DNA of 64,000 nucleotides. Source: Opitutia bacterium ISCC 52. GTDB lineage: Bacteria; Verrucomicrobiota; Verrucomicrobiia; Opitutales; UBA2995. Shown in pieces: positions 30,568 through 40,898 of this stretch. The notes beneath the pieces are model-generated. The model had not been told where the DNA came from, did no database searches, and saw only the letters and a program-made list of their open reading frames with translations. Location of the stretch: NCBI GenBank assembly GCA_014529675.2, contig CP076040.1:2375894-2439893 (forward strand), given 5' to 3'. The position numbers and the translations under genes were made by a program. Numbering within the stretch: position 1 is the first letter of the stretch; each line of letters opens with the position of its first letter.

Positions 30568-31809
30568 CTAAAGATGATCTCGATAATTTACAGGATCGTT
30601 TAGGCGGGCCAAGCGGACCTGATTTGCAAGTGGCACAAACCAATCCGGTAACGGGGCAGCACTACACTCAAGGGCCAACTCGTTCATTTGTGGATACAGC
30701 TCTTCCCCTTTCTTGTGGAAGTTGCGTTGCTTGGGTTTGTTGGATTTCAACCACTCCGATTTTTCTTCGCACCAGGTTTTCATGCGAGATTGGGAGGGTA
30801 GCTCAAAACCTCCCGCAAGCATTCGGGCGAACCACTTCGCCTGTATCTCAAATAAAGGAAAGGGGATCACTGCATAGGGTAGTCCGACGAATGCAATGGT
30901 GGGGTGCGTTGGAGGGATTAATTCTTTGTAGAGCGGATGTACCCAATTATCCACGACGTCAATAATTCCATCTTTAAGGAATGGAAAAGAGTAGTGATAG
31001 CCGGTACAGAAAATGAAGGCATCCAAGTGATTGATCAAATTTCCGTTCTCCAATTTCAAATTTCCATTTGTCAATTCAACTGGGGCGCCGCACCTCTGAA
31101 TACCCTCCCCCACATCTATGTCCGAATGTTCCTCCGCACACCAGTATACCTCTTTGGCTACTTTATTGATTTCCAAAGATAAATCCAGCACTGAGGCTGC
31201 AGCTCCAAAAAGGGCAACTCGTTTCCCTGCAAACGGATCAGCCACACGATAGTTGTGACTGTGCATCAGGAGCCCATTGAACTCATCCATGCCCGAGATA
31301 TCAGGAATCCGTGGTTTGGCGTAGTGACCATTACAGACGATGACTGCTTCGAAGGTTTCCTCAGGGCACTTTTCAGATGCGACCAACCATTTCCCTGCTC
31401 CGGCAGACTGAACGGAAGTGACTCCATTGCCAAAGTCGATGACGGGTCTGAGTTCAAAATGATCCGCGAAGTCTTCCAGATATTTACGCACCCGTTCATG
31501 GCTTACGAACTGGGACACGCCTTCCTCCGTTTCGAACGGAAAGTCACGATAAGCCATAAGCTTCCTAGGCAAGTTGGTTCGCAGGCTTTTATAAAGTGAG
31601 CCGTGGAGAGGTTGCTCTGGATTTTGCCCAAGGAGGTCGTCTTCAACATCGTCCGTGTATTGCCATACTCCTCCGACCTTGTCCGATTTTTCGAATACGC
31701 GGACTTCCAATCCTTGCCGCAGACACTCCCGAGCGGCTACCAGCCCAGCGGCACCGGCACCGATCACGGCGACGCGCTTTTTAGGAGGACTCTGCGTGGG
31801 TTCAGTCAA
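30568..31809 (-). CDS. Flavin-containing monooxygenase (FMO family)
   Basis: A 413-residue protein with the FAD-binding GAGAAG (G17-G22), the FMO fingerprint FNGLLMHSHNY (FxGxxxHxxxY), the NADP-binding region starting VALFGAAAS (GxAxS-like rather than GxGxSA), and the late FCTGYHYSFPF motif. It would oxygenate soft nucleophiles (N or S), for example trimethylamine-like compounds; the substrate is not predictable. It is convergent with the RHS gene (3-base gap) and divergent from the dehydrogenase pair. It is intact and cytoplasmic. Confidence 0.9.
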   Translation of the reverse strand: MTEPTQSPPKKRVAVIGAGAAGLVAARECLRQGLEVRVFEKSDKVGGVWQYTDDVEDDLLGQNPEQPLHGSLYKSLRTNLPRKLMAYRDFPFETEEGVSQFVSHERVRKYLEDFADHFELRPVIDFGNGVTSVQSAGAGKWLVASEKCPEETFEAVIVCNGHYAKPRIPDISGMDEFNGLLMHSHNYRVADPFAGKRVALFGAAASVLDLSLEINKVAKEVYWCAEEHSDIDVGEGIQRCGAPVELTNGNLKLENGNLINHLDAFIFCTGYHYSFPFLKDGIIDVVDNWVHPLYKELIPPTHPTIAFVGLPYAVIPFPLFEIQAKWFARMLAGGFELPSQSRMKTWCEEKSEWLKSNKPKQRNFHKKGEELYPQMNELALECSAAPLPDWFVPLANQVRLARLNDPVNYRDHL

Positions 31810-31864
31810 AACAGTTCGACAAGTTGGGGCATCCCGCTAATTAATCAAGCCCTTCACTATCCTA

Positions 31865-34150
31865 ATGCCCCAGTATCTACTTAGAATCATACTCTGTTTA
31901 TTTCTCCCCACTATCTTGTGCGCGCAGGAGCGTGTGCCCTGGACCAGCTCCAAAGTGACGGGATCACCAGAGCCACCCCCACCCTATGTAGCGGAAACTG
32001 TTTGGCCAAATATCACTTTTGATCGTCCCCTGGACATGACCCTGCTGGAATCGCAGGACCGACTGTTTATCACTGAGCACGATGGAAATGTCTATTCACT
32101 GCCGGCTGATCTCAGCGAACGTCCGGAAAAAGCGGAATTGGAGTTTGACGCCCGGGACACAATACAAGGTCTACTCCGTCTGCTGGGGCTCGAGTTTCAT
32201 CCGGATTTTGAGAATAACCGAAGGATGTTCCTCTACTATGCCCTGAAAACGACCACCAATAACAAGTTCGAATTAGAGCTGAGTGAGTTTCAAATGGATG
32301 CAGAGGGAGGCTTGGTCCCCAGTAGTCAGAAATCATTCCTTCGCTACACCGGGAATGGTCACACCGGAGGGGATATCCAATTTGGACCTGACGGCATGCT
32401 CTACCTTCCCATCGGTGACCTGACGCCTCCTTCCCCACCCGACGGCAATTTGTCAGGTCAGAACATGAGTCACCTGGCTGGTAAGATTTTGCGGATTGAT
32501 ATCGATAAGCAGGATCCCGGACTGCCCTACGCAGTTCCCAAGGACAATCCCTTCATAAACCTGGAAGGCGCTCGCCCTGAGATCTGGGCCTATGGATTTC
32601 GTAACCCCTGGAAGCTGTGCTTTCATCCTGAATCCGGCGAGGTCTGGACCGGTGACGTCGGCTGGGAAATTTGGGAGATGGTTTACCGCGTCGAGAAAGG
32701 CGGCAACTATGGATGGTCTATCATGGAAGGCCCGATGCCGACCAATAGCGGTCAGGACTCTGGACCTTCACCCATCAGCCCTCCCACCGCTGCCTACGAT
32801 CATATCCAAGGTGCTTCGGTGACCGGTGGATACTTTGTAACCAGTCCACGGATACCAGATCTACAAGAAAAGTATATCTACGGTGACTATGTAACGGGTA
32901 AGGTGTGGGCATTGGACTGGGATGGTGAAAAGGTTGCCAGCAATGTGGTGATCGCCGATACACGGCAGGCTATCGTTACATTCGGCCAGGACAATCAGGG
33001 GGACTTGCTTTTTGCAGAACTTCTAAACAATACCAGCCTGCAACGTCTCATTCCTAATCCCGCCAGTGACCGCTCTGATGAGTTTCCCCACCGACTGAGT
33101 GAGACCGGTATTTTCACCAACGCATCTTCACAGGATGCTGCGGACGGCGTTTACGGATTCGATATCCATGCTCCTATCTGGCATGATGGTTACGAAGCCG
33201 ACTACTGGGTGGGTATGCCCAACAAAACGGGACTGGAAATACGGCCTGACCAACGTCGAGGATCTCCCGTCATGCAATACGATAATCCGAAGGACATGGT
33301 CCTGGCGAAAACCATTCATAAGAATGGCAACAAGGTAGAAACCCAAATCCTCCATCATGATGGTTACTGGAAAGGTTACAGTTACCAGTGGAACGAGGAG
33401 CAAACAGACGCCACCCTCGTAGATAAGGGTGGTTTGGATACAATGATCGATGGCAAAGCTTATCGCTTCCCGGCGCGCGATGAATGTGTTCGCTGCCATG
33501 GCAGTAACTTCAATCGCCCCCTTGCCTTCTTTCCGGGGCAGATGAATCTGGGTAAACAACTGCAAAACTTTAATAAGCTAGGAATCATCGATGATAAATT
33601 TGTGGAGATTGCTGACAAAATACCGCTGACCAATCCCTACGACGAGTCGCAGCCGATTGATCTCCGTGCCCGTTCCTGGCTCCACTCCAATTGCTCTCAT
33701 TGCCACAAGGTATCCGGAGGCTCCGGCTTAACCGCACAGATGAACGCCGCCGTTCCAAATTCGAAATTGGAACTGATCAACTACCCACCCACCAAAGGGT
33801 ATTTTGGCTTGGAAGGCGCTCCCCAGATCGACCCGGGTAACCCATACAACTCTATACTCTACTATCGTATTGCGACCCGTGGCGCCGGACACATGCCCAT
33901 GGTGGGAGTAAGAACGATTGATAAGGAAGGCGTTAAATTGATTCATGATTGGATTCGCTCCATGGATCCAGAAAAACCGATCGCCAATGCTTCTACCGAA
34001 CCCAAGAACGTCCAGGAAGCGTTGGCGCTCTACCACGCCATACAATCGGGTGAGTTGAGCGAATCCAAAGCGAAAAAAGCCGTTGCTGAATGCATGCAAT
34101 CCAAAGATCCTTTTGTCATCAATTTGTTTGCCCTGTTTGAATACAACTAA
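31865..34150 (+). CDS. Glucose/sorbosone dehydrogenase-type propeller fused to cytochrome c-like domain (copy 1)
   Basis: A 761-residue protein with a signal peptide (residues ~1-19). The N-terminal half is a PQQ-type GSDH propeller (HPDFENNRRMFLYY, GNGHTGGDIQFGPDGMLYLPIGD, RPEIWAYGFRNPWK, GGNYGWSIMEGP). The C-terminal ~360 residues carry two heme-type sites, CVRCHG and CSHCHK. A secreted quinoprotein-cytochrome that oxidises a sugar and passes electrons onward is inferred. The next gene, 10 bases downstream, encodes a close paralog of the same architecture. Confidence 0.88.
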   Translation: MPQYLLRIILCLFLPTILCAQERVPWTSSKVTGSPEPPPPYVAETVWPNITFDRPLDMTLLESQDRLFITEHDGNVYSLPADLSERPEKAELEFDARDTIQGLLRLLGLEFHPDFENNRRMFLYYALKTTTNNKFELELSEFQMDAEGGLVPSSQKSFLRYTGNGHTGGDIQFGPDGMLYLPIGDLTPPSPPDGNLSGQNMSHLAGKILRIDIDKQDPGLPYAVPKDNPFINLEGARPEIWAYGFRNPWKLCFHPESGEVWTGDVGWEIWEMVYRVEKGGNYGWSIMEGPMPTNSGQDSGPSPISPPTAAYDHIQGASVTGGYFVTSPRIPDLQEKYIYGDYVTGKVWALDWDGEKVASNVVIADTRQAIVTFGQDNQGDLLFAELLNNTSLQRLIPNPASDRSDEFPHRLSETGIFTNASSQDAADGVYGFDIHAPIWHDGYEADYWVGMPNKTGLEIRPDQRRGSPVMQYDNPKDMVLAKTIHKNGNKVETQILHHDGYWKGYSYQWNEEQTDATLVDKGGLDTMIDGKAYRFPARDECVRCHGSNFNRPLAFFPGQMNLGKQLQNFNKLGIIDDKFVEIADKIPLTNPYDESQPIDLRARSWLHSNCSHCHKVSGGSGLTAQMNAAVPNSKLELINYPPTKGYFGLEGAPQIDPGNPYNSILYYRIATRGAGHMPMVGVRTIDKEGVKLIHDWIRSMDPEKPIANASTEPKNVQEALALYHAIQSGELSESKAKKAVAECMQSKDPFVINLFALFEYN

Positions 34151-34160
34151 TTCCCCATCT

Positions 34161-36437
34161 ATGCCTCGGATCCTTTTTCTATTATTTCCCCTACTGACCA
34201 TTCAAGCTTGGTCGAACGAACGCGAGCCATGGACGAATTCAAATATACAAGGCTCCCCCGAACCACCGCTGCCCTATCAAACCGAAGAGATATGGCCACA
34301 TATCGAATTCGAAGACGCGCTGGACATCACCCTTCTCAGATCAGAAGAGAAACTTTTTATAAGTGAACAAAAAGGTAAGCTCTGGATACTACCAGCCGAC
34401 CTGAATGCACAACCCGAGAGAGCAATTCCAGCTGGAGACCTAAGCGAGCTTGCTCCGCACCTCGCTAATCTATATGGCCTGGTCTTCCATCCTGACTTTC
34501 AAGAAAACCGGGAGCTCTATTTTTATTTCCAGATACGACGCCCGGGTGAGGAAAATAACATTCGGATCAGCCGCTTTAAAATGAATGATCAGCTCCAACT
34601 GGTCCCAGGCAGCAAAGAGAATCTCTTAGAGTTTCCAGGCAGCGGCCACAATGGCGGTGACATGCACTTTGGGCCCGATGGTATGCTTTACTTTACAGTG
34701 GGCGATTTAGACGCCCCGTCACCACCGGATAAGTACAATGTCGGCCAAGACCTGAGTAATCTCGCCTCAACGGTTGGTCGCATCGATGTAGATAGCAAAG
34801 ACCCAGACCTCCCTTACGCCATCCCCAAGGATAATCCCTTCGTTGATACTGCAGGAGCACGCCCCGAAATTTGGGCCTATGGCTTTCGTAATCCCTGGAA
34901 GATGTGTTTCCGTCCTGGAACCAATGAAATTTGGCTAGGAGATGTCGGCTGGGAAATGTGGGAAATGGTTTACCGCGTTAAAAAAGGTGGAAATTATGGT
35001 TGGTCAATCATGGAAGGGCCAGTGCCATTGAAGCCGAACCAGAAACAAGGCCCGACACCTATCATTCCGCCGGTAACTTATTACGGTCATACGGTCGGTG
35101 CATCGATAACCGGAGGTTATTTCTTAAACAGCTCACGACTTCCAGATTTGCAAGGCGCCTACATCTACGGTGACTACAATAGCGGAAAAGTGTGGGCATT
35201 GAAATGGGACGGAAAACAGGTTAGTAGCAATCGCCTTATTGCTGATACTCGAAAACGCATTGTCAGCTTCGGCCAGGATATAAATGGAGACCTCCTATTT
35301 ATTGACCATCCAGACAAAGGGCAACTGTACCGCCTCATAGCTAACGAAGGCACAAAACAAGTCAGTAACTTCCCTACACGATTAAGCAACACTGGCCTTT
35401 TCAAGGATGTTAAATCGGAATTACCCTCTACCGGAGTATATCCATTTAGCATTACATCACCCACATGGCAGGACGGAAACGATTCCAGCTACTGGGTGGG
35501 TATTCCTGGAAAAGGTCGCATGGAAGCAGCTATCGCCTACCGGGACGAGCTCCCATTACTTCGCTTAAAAAAGCCTAACAACACCGTACTTGCAAAAACC
35601 ATACACAAGAATGGCAAACGCATAGAAACCCAACTATTACACTTTGATGGTTTTTGGAACGGCTATAGTTACCAATGGAACGAGGAACAAACGGACGCAA
35701 AGCTGGTTCACAAGGAAGGCCTCGATACGGTAATCGATGGTAGCCGCTACCGCTTTCCAAGTCGCGACGAATGCCTTCGGTGTCACGGTAGTAATTTTTA
35801 CAGCCTTCAAGCATTCCTGCCCAGTCAATTAGACAAAGGAGACCAATTAAATCAGCTTCTTGAACTAGGGCTCATTGACAAGGAATTCAAAACCATGGCT
35901 CATATGGAAAACCTGGCCGACCCTTACGATGAGGATGCACCTATTGATCAAAGAGCAAGATCCTGGATTCATTCCAACTGCTCCTATTGCCACAGAACCT
36001 CAGGAGGAGCCGGTGTCACATCCATGTTCAATGCAGCGGTTCCGACAGATCGTATGCGCCTGGTAAGCACCTCCCCCGAAAAAGGAACCCTAGGCCTGGA
36101 CGAAGGCTTCCTCATTGACCCCGGCAATCCTTACAATTCGATTTTCTATTACCGCATCGCCACCAAAGGCGCAGGCCACATGCCCATGATCGGTCCAAAG
36201 ACCATGGATAAAGCAGGCATTCAGCTCGTTCACGATTGGATACGTTCCATGGATCCGGAGAAAGAGATCCCTAAACCGTCAAAAAATCCGCAATCCGTCG
36301 GCGAAGCACTTGCACTTTACAACGCCATCCAGTCAGGTGAATTGAACAAAGCTGATGCCGAGCAGGCGATTGCGAATTGCATGAAGTCGTCTCTACCGTT
36401 CGTTATAAATCTTTTTGCCGGGTTCACCTTAGATTGA
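34161..36437 (+). CDS. Glucose/sorbosone dehydrogenase-cytochrome c protein (copy 2)
   Basis: About 758 residues from ATG 34161; a longer in-frame start overlaps the previous gene and lacks a signal. The signal peptide is PRILFLLFPLLTIQAWS. Domain order is the same as in copy 1: propeller (GSGHNGGDMHFGPDGMLYFTVGD, RPEIWAYGFRNPWKM), then CLRCHG and CSYCHR sites, then the shared tail SMDPEKEIP and QSGELNKADAEQAI. It is a tandem duplicate with clear divergence, so the two may differ in substrate. Intact. Confidence 0.88.
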   Translation: MPRILFLLFPLLTIQAWSNEREPWTNSNIQGSPEPPLPYQTEEIWPHIEFEDALDITLLRSEEKLFISEQKGKLWILPADLNAQPERAIPAGDLSELAPHLANLYGLVFHPDFQENRELYFYFQIRRPGEENNIRISRFKMNDQLQLVPGSKENLLEFPGSGHNGGDMHFGPDGMLYFTVGDLDAPSPPDKYNVGQDLSNLASTVGRIDVDSKDPDLPYAIPKDNPFVDTAGARPEIWAYGFRNPWKMCFRPGTNEIWLGDVGWEMWEMVYRVKKGGNYGWSIMEGPVPLKPNQKQGPTPIIPPVTYYGHTVGASITGGYFLNSSRLPDLQGAYIYGDYNSGKVWALKWDGKQVSSNRLIADTRKRIVSFGQDINGDLLFIDHPDKGQLYRLIANEGTKQVSNFPTRLSNTGLFKDVKSELPSTGVYPFSITSPTWQDGNDSSYWVGIPGKGRMEAAIAYRDELPLLRLKKPNNTVLAKTIHKNGKRIETQLLHFDGFWNGYSYQWNEEQTDAKLVHKEGLDTVIDGSRYRFPSRDECLRCHGSNFYSLQAFLPSQLDKGDQLNQLLELGLIDKEFKTMAHMENLADPYDEDAPIDQRARSWIHSNCSYCHRTSGGAGVTSMFNAAVPTDRMRLVSTSPEKGTLGLDEGFLIDPGNPYNSIFYYRIATKGAGHMPMIGPKTMDKAGIQLVHDWIRSMDPEKEIPKPSKNPQSVGEALALYNAIQSGELNKADAEQAIANCMKSSLPFVINLFAGFTLD

Positions 36438-36517
36438 CTCCATTTAAATTTTACCGAGCGGGAGCAATAAATTATTAGCTGCATTGACTCACGCTCTGGA
36501 TTCCTAATCGTGAACCC

Positions 36518-36880
36518 ATGGCCCTCAATGTCCTAGGAGAAGAACTCATCGCCTGCAGCGAATCACCCATGACCGGATATTTCCGGAATGGGAAATGTGA
36601 TACCTGTGCGGATGATCGAGGTATGCATACCATCTGCGTTCAGGTGAACGATGAGTTTTTGGACTTCAGCCGAGAAAAAGGAAACGACCTTATCACGCCT
36701 ATGCCGGAGTACCACTTTCCTGGTCTGGTCGAAGGCGACTTCTGGTGCCTCTGCCTGCAGCGATGGATCGAAGCTTACAAGGAAGGCGTTGCGCCACGAG
36801 TCAAACTGGAGGCTACCCATATATCCGTGTCTGAGTTTGTAGATATCGAAGTGCTCAGAGAATTTGCGGCCAAGTCGTGA
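36518..36880 (+). CDS. DUF2237 family protein
   Basis: A 120-residue protein that matches DUF2237 along its length: LNVLGEELIACSESPMTGYFR at the start, the Cys-containing CDTCADDRGMHTICVQV, PEYHFPGLVEGDFWCLC and VKLEATH. Several conserved Cys residues suggest metal binding, but the function of the family is unknown. It is cytoplasmic. It stands alone between the dehydrogenase pair and a peptidase gene. Confidence 0.88.
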   Translation: MALNVLGEELIACSESPMTGYFRNGKCDTCADDRGMHTICVQVNDEFLDFSREKGNDLITPMPEYHFPGLVEGDFWCLCLQRWIEAYKEGVAPRVKLEATHISVSEFVDIEVLREFAAKS

Positions 36881-36942
36881 TTCAGGAGATCAATAATAAT
36901 CTTCGCTTTTCAAAATGGATTGGATGACTACAGTCGTACTCT

Positions 36943-39030
36943 ATGCATACCTCCCCAAGAATCAATTTTCTTCGAAATACAGCCTTGTTTCTCTGCGTTT
37001 CCCTCACTGTGACTTTTGCAGCTGAAGACGACCCTTACCTTTGGATGGAAGAGGTCGAAAGTGAAAAGGCTCTAGCCTGGGCGAAAGAGATTAGCGATCG
37101 GACCACAGCCGAGTTTGAAGCGGTTCCGGAGTTTCCAGCTATCCAGGAAAAGCTCCTTGAGATCTATAACTCGAAGGACCGCATTCCATCACCCGCTTTA
37201 CGTGGCGAGTATATTTACAATTTCTGGCAGGATCCCGATCACGTGCGAGGTATCTGGAGAAGGACGTCCTTAGAGAGTTTCAAAACAGAGGATCCTGACT
37301 GGGAGACGGTGCTGGACATCGATGCTCTCGCTGAGAGCGAAGGCGAAAATTGGGTATGGAAAGGTACCAGTTTCCTGAAGCCTGAGGGCCGACATGGAAT
37401 GATTCATCTATCGCGAGGAGGAGCGGATGCAGTCGTCAGTCGCGAATTCGATGCTGAAAAGAAAGCGTTTGTAGAAGATGGATTTTACTTAGAAGAAGCC
37501 AAATCACGCGTGTCCTGGCTCAATGAAAACACGTTGCATGTAGGCACTGATTTCGGTGAAGGCTCGTTGACGGATTCTGGCTATCCAAGAACAGCCCGCA
37601 TATGGAAACGCGGTAAGCCCATCACGAAGGCATCCACCCTCTTCGAAGGCTCCGTTGAAGATGTTGCCGTAGGCAGTTACAGCACGCATACACCTGGGGG
37701 ACGTTACGACATGGTGCAGGTTTCTCCCGAATTCTTTACAGGGCGAAGCTATATCAAATTGGGAAAAGAGCTGGTCAAACTGGATATTCCGGAAGATGCG
37801 GAGTTCGAAGGGATATTTAAGAAGAGGCTACTCGTCTATCTTCGATCCGATTGGGAAGTCGGTGGTAGTACTTATCCGCAAGATGCATTGCTGTCGATTG
37901 ACCTCTCCGCCTTCTTACAGGGAGAGCGAACATTCAGCATACTCTTTGAACCGGAAGAACGCGTGGCTTTCAATCAAGTTACCAGCACGAAGGACCATCT
38001 CATATTCTCAACCTTGGATAATGTTCGAAGCCGACTCTATAGAGCTTACCTGAGTCGCGGCCTTTGGATAAAAGAAGAGATTGCGATGCCTGGATTGGGC
38101 ACAGTGAGCCTGGGAAGCACAAGTGAAACGGATAACAGCTTCTTTTTCACCTACACGGATTTCCGGACTCCCTCGAGCCTCTACCTTGTGGAAGATGGAG
38201 GAGCTCCACAAAAGATTAAGTCTTCACCTTCTTGGTTTGATTCAAGCGGCGTGGACGTCGTCCAGAACGAAGCTACTTCCAAGGACGGAACTAAGATCCC
38301 CTATTTCCTGGTCACTCCGGAAGGCTTCGAAGCCGATGGCAACAACCCGACCCTACTCTACGCTTATGGAGGTTTTGAAATCTCTCAAAAACCTCAATAT
38401 TCAGGATCCGCAGGAACCTCCTGGTTAAACAAAGGCGGCGTCTATGTCGTTGCAAATATCCGCGGCGGCGGAGAGTTCGGACCCAAATGGCACCGGGCGG
38501 CCATGCAGGAAAAGCACCAAAACAATTTCGACGATCTTATCGCAGTAGCCGAGGATCTCATTGCTAGAAAGGTAACATCCCCAGATCACCTTGGTATTCA
38601 GGGTGGATCCCAAGGCGGATTATTGGTCAGCGGTGCTTTCACACAAAGACCGGAATTATTTAACGCAGTCGTGAGCGCCGTCCCCTTAGCCGACATGAAA
38701 CGCTTCAACAAGCTCCTGGCTGGGGCCAGCTGGATGGCCGAGTATGGAAATCCGGATACAGACGATTGGGAATACATGAAGCTCTGGTCGCCTTATCAAA
38801 ATCTCAGCCCGGACAAAGAGTATCCAAAAGTTTACTACTGGACCAACACACGCGATGACCGCGTTCATCCCGCCCACGCTCGTAAGATGGTAGCTCGTCT
38901 TCAGGAATACGGAAAACCCGTCTATTACTACGAGAACACCGAAGGCGGTCATGGAGGCGGCGCCAACCTCAACCAGCGTGCCTACACTGCAGCCTTGTCT
39001 TACGCTTACCTTTGGAAGATGCTGCGCTAA
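36943..39030 (+). CDS. Secreted prolyl oligopeptidase family serine peptidase (S9A)
   Basis: A 695-residue protein with a signal peptide (~1-27). An N-terminal DPYLWMEEVESEKALAWA helix and beta-propeller are followed by the alpha/beta-hydrolase catalytic domain. The nucleophile elbow is GGSQGG (S556), the Asp is in TRDDRVHPAH and the catalytic His in EGGHGGG. ANIRGGGEFGPKWH is typical of POP. It cleaves after proline in short peptides; export suggests use of extracellular or periplasmic peptides. Length is normal. Confidence 0.92.
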   Translation: MHTSPRINFLRNTALFLCVSLTVTFAAEDDPYLWMEEVESEKALAWAKEISDRTTAEFEAVPEFPAIQEKLLEIYNSKDRIPSPALRGEYIYNFWQDPDHVRGIWRRTSLESFKTEDPDWETVLDIDALAESEGENWVWKGTSFLKPEGRHGMIHLSRGGADAVVSREFDAEKKAFVEDGFYLEEAKSRVSWLNENTLHVGTDFGEGSLTDSGYPRTARIWKRGKPITKASTLFEGSVEDVAVGSYSTHTPGGRYDMVQVSPEFFTGRSYIKLGKELVKLDIPEDAEFEGIFKKRLLVYLRSDWEVGGSTYPQDALLSIDLSAFLQGERTFSILFEPEERVAFNQVTSTKDHLIFSTLDNVRSRLYRAYLSRGLWIKEEIAMPGLGTVSLGSTSETDNSFFFTYTDFRTPSSLYLVEDGGAPQKIKSSPSWFDSSGVDVVQNEATSKDGTKIPYFLVTPEGFEADGNNPTLLYAYGGFEISQKPQYSGSAGTSWLNKGGVYVVANIRGGGEFGPKWHRAAMQEKHQNNFDDLIAVAEDLIARKVTSPDHLGIQGGSQGGLLVSGAFTQRPELFNAVVSAVPLADMKRFNKLLAGASWMAEYGNPDTDDWEYMKLWSPYQNLSPDKEYPKVYYWTNTRDDRVHPAHARKMVARLQEYGKPVYYYENTEGGHGGGANLNQRAYTAALSYAYLWKMLR

Positions 39031-39108
39031 CAGGCCAAACTGGGGCTTGGCAAAAATCCTATCCGCAGCCTAAGCATCTCCTACAAAATTCACCTTAAGA
39101 ATATTCCC

Positions 39109-40578
39109 ATGAAACTTCTAAATCGATCCCTTCTATTCCTCCTCTTTACGGTAACATTTCTTTTTGCCGATAGTCGTCCCAACATCCTCTGGATCATCAT
39201 TGATGATATGTCGGCGAACCTTTCCTGCTATGGGGAAACGGCTATTGAGACGCCACACTTGGACAAACTGGCCCAGAATGGCGTTCTCTTTTCTCAGGCC
39301 TACGTAACGGCTCCGGTCTGTTCGACCAATCGATCAGCATTTATTACAGGCATGTATCAAACGTCGATTGGCTCGCATCATCACCGAAGTGGACGTGGTG
39401 AGATTAAGATTCATTTACCCAAGGGCGTGCGCCCCGTCCCCGAGTTATTTCAGGAAGCCGGTTACTACACCACGATTACCGGTTGGCCCAATCGTAGTAG
39501 AGACACCTTGGGTAAAACAGACTACAACTTCGAATGGGATCGCGATATATATGATGGTCCTGACTGGAGTAAACGGAAGGATGGTCAGCCCTTTTTCGCA
39601 CAGATCCATTTGCCAGGTGGCAAGCACCGCTCAAGCACTATGGAGGGTAACAAAAACTTTCGCGAACGCATCAAAAGGGACTTAGGAAGCGTTACGGACT
39701 TATCCCAGGTCAAACTCCCACCCTACTATCCAAACGATCCTGTCTTAGTTGATGACTGGGCCGCCTACCTCGACTCAGTGCGACTGACTGACAAATTTAC
39801 TGGAGACATCATTCAACGATTAAAGGATGAAGGCGACTATGAGAACACCGTGGTGCTCTTCATGACCGATCATGGCATCAGTCATGCACGGGGAAAGCAG
39901 TTTCTTTACGACGAAGGGTTACACGTACCGCTCATCATTGCAGGTCCGGGTCTAGAAGCCGGACAAAAGCGAGATGACCTGGTTGAGCATATCGACATCG
40001 CTGCCCTCTCATTGGGATTGGCCGGAATCGATATTCCCAAGAAAATGCAGGCCAAAGACATTTTGGCTGACGGCTACAAGAAACGGAATACCATCTATGC
40101 AGCTCGTGACCGCTGTGACGAGACCGTGGAACACATGCGTGGATTACGCACTCAGCGTTTCAAGTATATCCGCAACTACCTGTATGAGCGCCCTCACCTG
40201 CAGCCTAATCGCTACAAGGACAAAAAGGATATCATAATTGCGCTGCGTGCTGCGCACAAGGCAGGCTCCTTGAACGAAGCCCAGGAAATGATTTTCAACG
40301 CACCCAGACCCAAAGAAGAGCTCTACGATTTGAAAAATGATCCTTACGAAATTAACAACCTGGCAAACGATCCCAAATACAAGAAGCAACTGGATCGATT
40401 CAGTAAACGGCTCGATACATGGATCAAAAAGACTGGAGATAAAGGCCCCGAATCAGAAGCCAGATATGATAGCGACATGGCCGTTTACATGAATTCAAAA
40501 AGCTCAGACCCAGGAGCGAATGAAACGCTTACCCGAAACATCGCCCTCATGAAAAAGTGGGCGGCCGAAGAGAAGTAG
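39109..40578 (+). CDS. Secreted sulfatase with unusual CSTNR active-site motif
   Basis: A 489-residue protein with a signal peptide (~1-20). The sulfatase fold starts RPNILWIIIDDMSANLSCYG (metal Asp pair), and the late metal motif is FMTDHGISHARGKQFLYDEG. The formylglycine position is C71 in CSTNR, where the usual pattern is CxPSR: Thr replaces Pro and Asn replaces Ser. The rest of the enzyme looks complete and it resembles heparan N-sulfatase-like enzymes. Whether Cys71 is matured is uncertain. Confidence 0.87.
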   Translation: MKLLNRSLLFLLFTVTFLFADSRPNILWIIIDDMSANLSCYGETAIETPHLDKLAQNGVLFSQAYVTAPVCSTNRSAFITGMYQTSIGSHHHRSGRGEIKIHLPKGVRPVPELFQEAGYYTTITGWPNRSRDTLGKTDYNFEWDRDIYDGPDWSKRKDGQPFFAQIHLPGGKHRSSTMEGNKNFRERIKRDLGSVTDLSQVKLPPYYPNDPVLVDDWAAYLDSVRLTDKFTGDIIQRLKDEGDYENTVVLFMTDHGISHARGKQFLYDEGLHVPLIIAGPGLEAGQKRDDLVEHIDIAALSLGLAGIDIPKKMQAKDILADGYKKRNTIYAARDRCDETVEHMRGLRTQRFKYIRNYLYERPHLQPNRYKDKKDIIIALRAAHKAGSLNEAQEMIFNAPRPKEELYDLKNDPYEINNLANDPKYKKQLDRFSKRLDTWIKKTGDKGPESEARYDSDMAVYMNSKSSDPGANETLTRNIALMKKWAAEEK

Positions 40579-40898
40579 GTATATAGCCCAGCTTCTCTGC
40601 AAGAACGCTAAGAGAGCAATTGATTCTCAGAATAAGGAAGCTTTTTCGAGTCATTGAGAAATCAATGCGCCCAGAATGATAAATTACATATCCTGGCCGT
40701 TAGGACTCGAATACTGAACACAGCTAACTACTATCTGCTATATAATTGAATTATATATTGCAATATAAATCACCTTAATGAAACACTTTTGAAACATAAA
40801 AAGTGATTCTAATATTGTTTAAAGTTTGTGATTACCCTGAAATGAATCGCAGATAGAAAACATTATGAATTCAATATCAACCAAAAGAGATATCTCGT
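40579..40898. other. AT-rich intergenic region
   Basis: A 320-base gap, clearly more AT-rich than its surroundings (for example the TATAATTGAATTATATATTG stretch near 40741). No gene was found. It contains the promoter-like pair at 40789-40818 upstream of the small membrane protein genes. Confidence 0.6.
40789..40818 (+). promoter_or_regulatory. Possible sigma-70-like promoter
   Basis: TTGAAA (40789-40794) and TATTGT (40813-40818) are separated by 18 bases, in AT-rich DNA about 80 bases before the first small membrane protein gene. The match is moderate and rests on consensus alone. Confidence 0.35.
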
